In this document: in pieces, positions 1-4,936 of the stretch | Position numbering within the stretch: the first letter of the stretch is position 1 | How the letters are laid out: the number at the start of each line of letters is the position of its first letter | Assembly (NCBI GenBank): GCA_903896775.1 | Contig: CAITZE010000107.1 | Span: 1 to 5,260, forward strand | DNA from: an uncultured bacterium | Lineage (GTDB): Bacteria > Pseudomonadota > Alphaproteobacteria > Rhodospirillales > Rhodospirillaceae | Direction: 5' to 3' | Length of the DNA: 5,260 nucleotides | Made by a program: the position numbers and the translations under genes | Notes under the pieces: model-generated | Told to the model about the DNA's origin: nothing | Seen by the model: the letters and a program-made list of their open reading frames with translations, nothing else | The model's database searches: none

Positions 1-11
1 CGGCTGATGAG

Positions 12-1187
12 TCAGGCGGCCAGTGACGCTGCGGCGCGATCGATCATCGCCACGGCGGCATCTACTTCGGCATCGGTGATATTTAACGGCGGTATAATGC
101 GGATAGCATTGTCGCCCGCGCCCACAGCCAAAAGGCCCTGGTCCAAAAAGCGAGCCAGCACTTCACCGTTCGGCGCCTTGCACTTCAAGCCGATCATGAG
201 GCCCTTGCCGCGTATGCCCTCGAAAACCTTGCTGTGTTTAGCAACGACGGGCGTCAACTTGGCCCACAGATAAGTGGCCACAGCGTTTACGTCCTTTAGG
301 AAAGCCGGCTCCAGCAGCACATCCAGTACAGCGTTGCCCGCTGCCATGGCTAATGGATTACCGCCGAAAGTGGAGCCGTGGGTGCCTGCAGTCAGGAACT
401 TCGCTGCCCGTTCGGTGGCGAGGCAAGCGCCGATGGGAAATCCACCGCCCAATCCCTTGGCAAGCGCCATGATGTCTGGCGTCACCCCGGCCCATTCATG
501 GGCAAAGAGTTTGCCGGTACGCCCGACGCCGGTCTGCACTTCGTCGAAAATCAGCAAGAGACCAAACTCATCGGCCATAGCGCGCAGGCCTTTAAGGTAT
601 TCAGGGTCGGCGGGCACGATGCCGCCTTCGCCCAGGATCGGTTCAACGACAACGGCAGCGGTTTGCGGCGTAATCGCCGCGCGCGTTTCATTCAGGTTAC
701 CGAAGGCGACCTGATCGAAACCGTCAACCTTTGGCGCGAAACCGTCGAGGTGCTTGTCCTGACCGCCCGCAGAGATCATCGCCAGTGTGCGGCCGTGAAA
801 AGCGCCCCGCGCCGTTATCACGCGATATTTGTCTTTGGCGCCCTGCGCCTGGTGATAGCGCCGCGCCATTTTGACGGAGCACTCCATCGCTTCGGCGCCG
901 GAGTTGCAAAAGAACACCGTGTCCGCGAAGGAATTCTCGACCAGCCGTGCCGCGAGTTTCTCCTGGCCGGCGATGCGATAAAGGTTGGACGTGTGCCACA
1001 GTTTCTCAGCCTGAGCTTTAAGCGCCGCGATGAGATGAGGGTGCGCGTGACCGAGCGAACTGACCGCGATGCCGGCACCAAAATCGAGGAAGCTGCGGCC
1101 ATCGGTTGTGTACAGCATAGCGCCCTGGCCCCGGTCGAAAACCAGGTCAGTCCGTGCGTAAGTCGGCATCACCGCGGAAATGCTCAC
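12..1187 (-). CDS. argD: Acetylornithine aminotransferase (class III, PLP-dependent)
   Basis: Cytoplasmic PLP enzyme that transaminates N-acetylglutamate semialdehyde with glutamate to N-acetylornithine in arginine synthesis; ArgD enzymes often also serve as succinyldiaminopimelate aminotransferase in lysine synthesis. The 391 residues match the family length. Visible class-III motifs are NSGAEA at 95-100 (PLP phosphate binding), AFHGRTL at 129-135, IFDEVQTGVGRTG at 213-225 with the PLP-contacting Asp215, LAKGLGGGFPIGA at 242-254 with the Schiff-base Lys244, and STFGGNPL at 272-279. The start is a GTG because AAGGGG lies 7 bases upstream of it, whereas the ATG six codons further in (1169) has no ribosome binding site. 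The gene sits alone behind its own promoter and leader, and ends 11 bases from the window edge. argF often follows argD in alphaproteobacteria, but nothing of it can be seen here. A related ornithine or succinylornithine aminotransferase is a less likely alternative. Confidence 0.95.
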   Translation of the reverse strand: MSISAVMPTYARTDLVFDRGQGAMLYTTDGRSFLDFGAGIAVSSLGHAHPHLIAALKAQAEKLWHTSNLYRIAGQEKLAARLVENSFADTVFFCNSGAEAMECSVKMARRYHQAQGAKDKYRVITARGAFHGRTLAMISAGGQDKHLDGFAPKVDGFDQVAFGNLNETRAAITPQTAAVVVEPILGEGGIVPADPEYLKGLRAMADEFGLLLIFDEVQTGVGRTGKLFAHEWAGVTPDIMALAKGLGGGFPIGACLATERAAKFLTAGTHGSTFGGNPLAMAAGNAVLDVLLEPAFLKDVNAVATYLWAKLTPVVAKHSKVFEGIRGKGLMIGLKCKAPNGEVLARFLDQGLLAVGAGDNAIRIIPPLNITDAEVDAAVAMIDRAAASLAA

Positions 1188-1194
1188 AACGTCG

Positions 1195-1200
1195 CCCCTT
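1195..1200 (-). promoter_or_regulatory. Shine-Dalgarno of argD
   Basis: The minus strand reads AAGGGG with a 7-base spacer before the GTG at 1187. This decides the start codon. The same bases overlap the TGA of a short upstream frame and are complementary to the tail of the leader hairpin. Confidence 0.7.
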
Positions 1201-1244
1201 CAAGTCCGGCGATAATTTCGTCCAAGAGCCAAAGCCTTGAACAT
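1200..1244 (-). other. Possible 14-codon leader peptide upstream of argD
   Basis: An ATG at 1244 opens a frame coding for MFKALALGRNYRRT, and its TGA (1202-1200) overlaps the argD Shine-Dalgarno. Three of the 14 codons are arginine (CGA, CGC, CGG), two of them adjacent near the end, in the leader of an arginine biosynthesis gene. Against it: no Shine-Dalgarno precedes the ATG (the upstream bases are T-rich), three arginines in 14 is only modestly above chance in GC-rich DNA, and the frame lies after the hairpin rather than before it as in classical attenuators. It is in frame with argD, so it could also be an accidental upstream extension. Confidence 0.2.
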
Positions 1245-1254
1245 CACGAAACGG

Positions 1255-1285
1255 AAAAAAATGAAGGGCGGCCTACAGACCGCCC
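1255..1285 (-). terminator. Intrinsic terminator or attenuator hairpin upstream of argD
   Basis: On the minus strand GGGCGG and CCGCCC form a perfect 6-bp GC stem with an 8-base loop, followed by TTCAT and then a T tract (seven T at 1261-1255). This is a good rho-independent terminator in the minus direction only; the plus strand has no T run after the stem. It could end the permease transcript, but it also lies downstream of the argD promoter at 1298-1325, so it would act on argD transcripts as well. Confidence 0.65.
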
Positions 1286-1297
1286 GACGCTCCAGGA

Positions 1298-1325
1298 TTC
1301 ATACGCCAAACCGCGATTTTGTCAA
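1298..1325 (-). promoter_or_regulatory. Sigma-70-type promoter for argD
   Basis: The minus strand has a perfect TTGACA -35 box (1325-1320), a 16-base spacer, and TATGAA (1303-1298) as the -10; an ATGAAT one base later would give a 17-base spacer. The predicted start is near 1291-1292, about 104 bases before the argD start codon and only about 6 bases before the hairpin stem. A GAATC (GANTC, the CcrM methylation target of alphaproteobacteria) at 1300-1296 overlaps the -10. Confidence 0.6.
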
Positions 1326-1329
1326 TGTC

Positions 1330-1352
1330 CCCGGGCGAAAGTGGGGCCCGGG
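1330..1352. repeat. GC-rich inverted repeat upstream of the argD promoter
   Basis: CCCGGGC at 1330-1336 and GCCCGGG at 1346-1352 are perfect 7-bp inverted arms around a 9-base centre. The repeat ends four bases upstream of the -35 box. No T run follows on either strand, so it is not a standard terminator. It could be a protein-binding site, or a hairpin at the 3' end of the permease mRNA. Confidence 0.4.
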
Positions 1353-1394
1353 TACCGCGCGCGATATGTCACAAAACTGCGACGTATCGCCCGC

Positions 1395-2222
1395 CTAAGC
1401 CTTGAGCTTGTAGCCGCTTTTGATCACGCGGTAAGTCCAGATGAACATGACGGCGTTAACGCCGAGCAGCACTGCGATGCCGGTCTCCGGTCGCGCGGCT
1501 TCGTGGCCGAGAAAGCCATACCGAAACCCGTCGATATTGTAGAAGAACGGATTGCCGTGCGCAAGGAACTGCGCCCAAGGCGGCAGACGGTCGATGGTAT
1601 AGAACGTGCCTGACAAAAACGTCAGAGGCGTGACAACGAAATTCGTGACCGCTGCGAGGTGATCGTATTTATCCGCCCACACCGCCGCGAGAATGCCGAC
1701 CATCGACATAACCAGACAGCCCGCAAGTGCGTGAAACAGGATCATTCCAATGTTGTAAAGATGCAGATGCGCGAAAAACAACATTGTGAGCGCGCTTGCG
1801 ATACCCACCACAATACCGCGCGTCACGCCGCCCATCATCCAGGCGACCGTCAGCTCAAAAGCGCTCAATGGCGGCATAAGCACATCGACGATATTGCCCT
1901 GCACTTTGGACACCAAAATCGAAGACGATGTATTCGCGAAAGCATTCTGGATCATCGTCATGATGATGAGGCCGGGCGCCAAGAAGTCCTCGAAGGGAAA
2001 ACCGCCGATCTGCGTGCTGCCGCGGCCGAAGGCGAAGACCATCATGAGCAGGAACATCAAGGTCGTCATCACGGGCGCGGCGATGGTCTGGAAGTTCACC
2101 TTCCAAAAGCGCCGAACTTCCTTGAGATAAAGCTCCCACATCCCGCGCCAGTTGACCGGGCCAATGGTCCGGGGCGGCGGAATTTGAAATTTTGCGGGGG
2201 GCGGGATAACGCGGTCGTGCAT
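1395..2222 (-). CDS. ABC-2 type transporter permease
   Basis: Integral inner-membrane subunit of an ABC exporter, 275 residues, the usual size for the YadH/NodJ-like ABC-2 permeases. A polar N-terminus (1-46) precedes about six hydrophobic segments at roughly 47-67, 79-96, 122-150, 157-182, 190-208 and 247-266. The stretch NPFFYNIDGFRYGFLG (224-239), just before the last membrane segment, is a recognisable signature of this subfamily. The substrate cannot be told; relatives export drugs, polysaccharides or lipid-linked molecules. The matching ATPase is not adjacent on either side, which is unusual since the two are commonly paired, so it must be encoded elsewhere. The start at 2222 has a weak GAAAG ribosome-binding sequence 4 bases upstream. 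The gene reads towards argD, but a terminator-like hairpin and a fresh promoter separate them, so they are probably not one simple operon. Confidence 0.9.
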   Translation of the reverse strand: MHDRVIPPPAKFQIPPPRTIGPVNWRGMWELYLKEVRRFWKVNFQTIAAPVMTTLMFLLMMVFAFGRGSTQIGGFPFEDFLAPGLIIMTMIQNAFANTSSSILVSKVQGNIVDVLMPPLSAFELTVAWMMGGVTRGIVVGIASALTMLFFAHLHLYNIGMILFHALAGCLVMSMVGILAAVWADKYDHLAAVTNFVVTPLTFLSGTFYTIDRLPPWAQFLAHGNPFFYNIDGFRYGFLGHEAARPETGIAVLLGVNAVMFIWTYRVIKSGYKLKA

Positions 2223-2255
2223 GGTGCTTTCGAGGGTACAAATCTTAGCCCGGCG

Positions 2256-2284
2256 GATTTAGGCTGACCGCCTGGTTCCGGCAA
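2256..2284 (-). promoter_or_regulatory. Candidate promoter for the ABC permease
   Basis: The minus strand carries TTGCCG (2284-2279), 17 bases, then TAAATC (2261-2256), which would give a short leader before the start at 2222. Both boxes match the consensus only partly. The spacer between the divergent genes is only 79 bases, so a promoter here is expected, but these particular boxes are tentative. Confidence 0.25.
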
Positions 2285-2293
2285 GGGTATATC
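2264..2293 (+). promoter_or_regulatory. Candidate promoter for recX
   Basis: CTGACC (2264-2269), an 18-base spacer and TATATC (2288-2293) resemble sigma-70 boxes, each with four of six matches. Transcription would start near 2300, at or next to the ATG at 2302, making the mRNA leaderless. That fits the absence of a properly spaced Shine-Dalgarno: AAGGG at 2283-2287 is 14 bases away. It overlaps the candidate divergent promoter of the permease. Confidence 0.3.
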
Positions 2294-2301
2294 TCCATCC
2301 T

Positions 2302-2928
2302 ATGGTTTCGCCCAGTCCTTCCAAAGACAAGTCTGCCAAAAGCACGCCGGCCAAAGACAAGCCGGCAACACAGCGCAAACCCGGCCCGCCCCGGCCCATG
2401 ACCAAACGGCGCATGGAAAACATCGCCAAGTTCCATATCGAGCGTTTTGCCACCACCGCAACCCATCTTAAGCGGGTGCTCTTGCGTCGGGCGGAGCGTG
2501 CGCGCCATGCCCATGGTGGAGATACAAGCGAGTTCACAGCCTGGGCGGAGGAGATTGTGGCGCATATGGTGCGCTGCGGCATGGTCGACGACGCCCGGTA
2601 CGCTTTGGGCCGCGCCATTGCTTTACGGTCACTCGGCAAAAGCCCTGGTAAAATCCGTGCCGCCCTCTCGGCCAAGGGTGTCGGTCGGGACTTAATTGCA
2701 ACTGCGTTGGACTCTACTGCCATTACCGCCACAGGAGATGACGCCACGCTGAATGCGGCGCTCGCCTATGCACGACGGCGGCGCCTCGGACCTTTTGGAA
2801 TACAAACCGGCGACGCCGCGGCGAAACGCAAACAGCTTTCCAAAGACCTCGCGGCTTTGGCGCGTGCGGGCTTTTCCTATGACATCGCCAAACAGGTTAT
2901 GAGCGCTACACCCGAAGGCAGTCGCTAG
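2302..2928 (+). CDS. recX: RecX family regulatory protein
   Basis: RecX proteins bind RecA filaments and modulate recombination and SOS induction in the cytoplasm. This one has 208 residues. A basic, proline- and lysine-rich, probably disordered N-terminus (1-37) precedes the helical RecX domain. The domain shows the ENIAKFHIERFATT stretch at 39-52, LKRVLLRRAERA at 56-67, the family hallmark DDARYALGRA at 96-105 followed by LGKSP and KIRAALSAKGV to about 127, and a third helical repeat containing AYARRRRLGPF at 155-165. The ATG at 2302 is chosen because no better signal precedes the internal ATGs at 2398 and 2413; those would simply remove the disordered tail and remain possible. recA is not in the window, and recX lies alone on the plus strand. 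The N-terminal extension is the least certain part. Confidence 0.93.
   Translation: MVSPSPSKDKSAKSTPAKDKPATQRKPGPPRPMTKRRMENIAKFHIERFATTATHLKRVLLRRAERARHAHGGDTSEFTAWAEEIVAHMVRCGMVDDARYALGRAIALRSLGKSPGKIRAALSAKGVGRDLIATALDSTAITATGDDATLNAALAYARRRRLGPFGIQTGDAAAKRKQLSKDLAALARAGFSYDIAKQVMSATPEGSR
2321..2361 (+). repeat. Short in-frame direct repeat in the recX N-terminus
   Basis: CCAAAGACAAG occurs at 2321-2331 and again at 2351-2361, a 30-base (10-codon) period that encodes two KDK motifs in the basic tail (residues 8-10 and 18-20). It probably arose by local duplication within a low-complexity linker. Confidence 0.4.
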
Positions 2929-2935
2929 GCGAAAA

Positions 2936-3427
2936 CTAACGCCGCAAGCTGACGGCTTGGTTCTCGGCGCGAATACGGACCCACAACATGCCGGCATTCG
3001 CGAGCGAAAAAATCAACGCGATATGCCAGGCTCCGAACACGAGCGGCAAAGTCATGATCTCCAGAACCACAACGACATAGTTTGGGTGGCGCAAAAATCT
3101 GTAGGGTCCGCGCGCCACTAAAGGCGCATCGGCAAGTGTGATAATGCGCGTTGTCCAATAGGGACCGAGGCTGGCCATTACCCAGATCCGCAAACCTTGA
3201 AGAAACAAATACAACACAAGAAAGGGGATACGGACGGCAGGCGCGGCTAATACAACCCACAAAATGATCGCCGCCAACCAAGATACGTGAAGCGCGACCA
3301 TGAACGGATAATGCGACGCACCGACTTCATGCGCACCGCGTGCGAGCAAGCGTTGGGTATTTCGCCGCGCAATCACCAGCTCCAAAAGCCGCTCGACGAT
3401 CACATAGATAAGAAGTGCGGCGGCCAT
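2936..3427 (-). CDS. Isoprenylcysteine carboxyl methyltransferase (ICMT)-like membrane methyltransferase
   Basis: Small integral-membrane SAM-dependent methyltransferase of 163 residues. Hydrophobic segments lie at about 1-20, 42-62, 67-85 and 117-149. The ICMT/PEMT signature is clear: GPYRFLRHPNY at 107-117 (SAM-binding region), then RIRAE at 151-155 with the conserved Arg and Glu near the C-terminus. Bacteria do not make prenylated CaaX proteins, so the name reflects fold rather than substrate. Homologues next to type III polyketide synthases (SrsB of Streptomyces, BpsB of Bacillus) O-methylate alkylresorcinols or alkylpyrones, and that is the likely role here. It starts 4 bases after the stop of the polyketide synthase with only a weak ribosome-binding sequence, so translational coupling is probable. 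It is the last gene of the cluster and ends 7 bases from the convergent recX. Confidence 0.9.
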   Translation of the reverse strand: MAAALLIYVIVERLLELVIARRNTQRLLARGAHEVGASHYPFMVALHVSWLAAIILWVVLAAPAVRIPFLVLYLFLQGLRIWVMASLGPYWTTRIITLADAPLVARGPYRFLRHPNYVVVVLEIMTLPLVFGAWHIALIFSLANAGMLWVRIRAENQAVSLRR

Positions 3428-3431
3428 AAAA

Positions 3432-4493
3432 TTACGGCAGGTCCAGCAGACACATGCCGACGGAAAACCCAGGTCCTAGCGCCATCATCAAATGACGCCC
3501 CGATGCGCCGCGCGCAACTGCTCGTTCGAATACCGCAAGAACAGTCACCGCCGACATATTGCCGTGATCGGCAAGAACAGCCCGCGCGTCAACCAACGCA
3601 CCGTCAGGCAAGCCATAACAGGCCTCCAAAGCCTCCAGCACTTTTTCACCGCCGGGATGAACGATCAGGCCGTCGAGATCGTTTTGCGTTAAGCCGTGCG
3701 TAGCAAGGAAAGCATCCGTAACGCTGCGCATCTCGTCGCGCACAAGGTTTGGAATGCTGCGCGAGAACACAACGCCTAATCCGTCGTCTTCGACTTTCCA
3801 ACCCATAATGTCGCGGGAACCCGGCCAGGTGTGCTCACCCCACGCGTTGATGCGTGCCAAAGCAGGTGTTTTACCGGCGTCTGCACGCAAGAGCATCGCC
3901 GCCGCGCCGTCGCCGAAGATCGTCGTGCCGATGATATTGGCTTTGCTGTCATCGGTTGGCCGGAAAGTCAGGCCGCACAATTCCGTACATAAAAAAAGTA
4001 CCCAACGGCCAGGAAGCGCTTGAGCGACAGCTGCAGCGCGCGACAGCCCGATGACGCCGCCGGCACACCCAAGTCCGAAGATCGGCAAGCGCTGAACCGT
4101 CGGCGACAAACCCAGAGGCTCTTGCAACAGAGAGTCTAAACACGGTGTGACAATGCCTGTCGATGAGACCGTTACCGTCGCGGCAACATCTTTGGATTCA
4201 ACGCCGGTGCTCTTCAGGACTCTCTCGCCTGCCTCGGTCAGTAGACGGAGTGCATTTTCTTCAAACAGCTGCGAACGCTCGGGCCAGCCATGAGACGTCG
4301 CATACCATTCGAGAGGTACACAGGAGTTGCGCTGTTTGACGCCGGCATTGCCGTAGCTCTTCGCCATGCGCTCCATAAGCTCCGGCCGATGTCCAAAAAC
4401 CTCGGCGGCTTTGGCCATCACATCGGCTTGTCGAAAACAGTGGGGCGGATAAGCCAAGGCAACGCCGTAAATTGAAATAGGCGTGGCATTCAT
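3432..4493 (-). CDS. Type III polyketide synthase (chalcone/stilbene synthase family)
   Basis: Homodimeric ketosynthase that extends an acyl-CoA starter with malonyl-CoA and cyclises the product. The 353 residues match bacterial members. The catalytic triad is complete: Cys143 in FGLGCAGG, His279 in LIVHPGG, Asn312 in ADHGNMS. The FGDGAAA motif (193-199) supplies the counterpart of the CHS gatekeeper Phe215, Phe243 corresponds to Phe265, and GPGFSVG (340-346) is the C-terminal active-site loop. The ELCGLTF stretch (171-177), with Cys where plant CHS has Thr, is the bacterial long-chain-pyrone/resorcinol style rather than chalcone synthase. The ATG at 4493 is chosen over an upstream TTG (4520) because it has AGGAA 7 bases before it and forms an ATGA overlap with the preceding gene. 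With the adjacent ICMT-like enzyme it probably makes a methylated alkylpyrone or alkylresorcinol; the exact product cannot be read from sequence. Confidence 0.95.
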   Translation of the reverse strand: MNATPISIYGVALAYPPHCFRQADVMAKAAEVFGHRPELMERMAKSYGNAGVKQRNSCVPLEWYATSHGWPERSQLFEENALRLLTEAGERVLKSTGVESKDVAATVTVSSTGIVTPCLDSLLQEPLGLSPTVQRLPIFGLGCAGGVIGLSRAAAVAQALPGRWVLFLCTELCGLTFRPTDDSKANIIGTTIFGDGAAAMLLRADAGKTPALARINAWGEHTWPGSRDIMGWKVEDDGLGVVFSRSIPNLVRDEMRSVTDAFLATHGLTQNDLDGLIVHPGGEKVLEALEACYGLPDGALVDARAVLADHGNMSAVTVLAVFERAVARGASGRHLMMALGPGFSVGMCLLDLP

Positions 4494-4936
4494 GACTGAG
4501 TTCCTGGTGGCAATGGGCAAGCAATGGAAAGTACCGTCGGATCCAACGCACGATCCCCAGCAAATGGCTCGCGCTGATATGCGGGAGACAAAGTTTCGCC
4601 CAAATATCGAACCAAGCCGGCAATTTGGTTTTCTGGCGCAAAAGCCCAGGCAACAAAGACGCCGTGATTATCTTTATGAGCCGCGACCCATGACATCTGT
4701 GCGAGTTGAGGCAATGCAGCGCCGAGATTGCCGGCGGCACCGACGCGCAGCCATTGCGGCCGCACGCCAAGGTGCCACACGGCATAAAGGCCTTCACGTC
4801 CCAGAAGGCCGCACGGCTCCGGATGTAAGCCCATAAGCCGTGGATAGGGCCGATCTACAGGCAGCCACATTGGCGGCGTAGGATCTTTGCCCGCAAGCAT
4901 GCCGCTCATAAGTTTAGTGAAGGACATCTTCTTCAT
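4490..4936 (-). CDS. Protein of unknown function, degenerate GIY-YIG-like pattern
   Basis: I do not recognise a characterised family. The 148-residue protein has no signal peptide or membrane segment and looks soluble. It is real because its ends form ATGA overlaps with PAP2 upstream and the polyketide synthase downstream. The centre resembles a GIY-YIG fold: GLY at 49-51, then after 11 residues LRVG at 63-66 in place of YIG, GAAGNL at 66-71 in place of the usual G-x-S-x-N-L, an AWAFAP strand near 96-101, and a helix ending in SPAYQ (117-121) like the P-x-Y-N that closes the domain. The catalytic Arg expected after N-L is missing (GAAL follows) and no Glu sits at the metal-site position, so any such domain would be inactive as a nuclease. 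The resemblance is from motif reading only. The context suggests a part in the polyketide-lipid pathway. Confidence 0.75.
   Translation of the reverse strand: MKKMSFTKLMSGMLAGKDPTPPMWLPVDRPYPRLMGLHPEPCGLLGREGLYAVWHLGVRPQWLRVGAAGNLGAALPQLAQMSWVAAHKDNHGVFVAWAFAPENQIAGLVRYLGETLSPAYQREPFAGDRALDPTVLSIACPLPPGTQS
4501..4505 (-). promoter_or_regulatory. Ribosome binding site of the type III PKS
   Basis: The minus strand reads AGGAA with a 7-base spacer before the ATG at 4493, inside the end of the upstream gene. It supports the ATG rather than the TTG at 4520 as the start and fits translational coupling. Confidence 0.6.

Larger units (their letters stand above)
1193..1270 (-). promoter_or_regulatory. 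Leader RNA pairing: hairpin tail against argD Shine-Dalgarno
   Basis: In the predicted argD leader, CGCCCUUCA (1270-1262), which is the 3' arm of the hairpin plus the next bases, can pair with UGAAGGGGCG (1202-1193), which contains the argD Shine-Dalgarno. The pairing is 7 perfect base pairs plus 2 beyond a single bulged G. It cannot coexist with the full hairpin at 1266-1285, so the two are mutually exclusive folds. The complementarity is seen in the sequence; the regulatory role is inference. Confidence 0.35.

Noticed and set aside
1..11. Start of a following gene such as argF
   Set aside because: Eleven bases beyond the argD stop show no start codon, so any downstream gene cannot be supported from this window.
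1364..1390. CRP/FNR-like TGTGAC element after the permease stop
   Set aside because: Only one half-site is present; the second half does not match.
378..1613. Long plus-strand open frame (411 codons) antisense to argD and the end of the permease
   Set aside because: It crosses two well-supported minus-strand genes and their promoter, its translation has no recognisable family pattern and is rich in Arg and His as expected for a shadow of GC-rich codons.
1659..2267. Plus-strand open frame antisense to the permease
   Set aside because: Its translation is a His/Arg-rich composition artefact opposite the hydrophobic permease, with no domain.
2945..2959. Hairpin CAAGC/GCTTG near the end of the ICMT gene as a terminator
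   Set aside because: The stem is only 5 bp, lies inside the coding region and has just a short distant T run on the minus strand.
4493..4520. TTG at 4520 as an upstream start for the PKS
   Set aside because: The ATG at 4493 has AGGAA at proper spacing and an ATGA overlap with the previous stop; the extra nine residues carry nothing family-like.
4261..4797. Minus-strand frame overlapping the PKS start and the 148-residue gene
   Set aside because: It would overlap two genes that have convincing coding content and ATGA junctions; no start signal or family.
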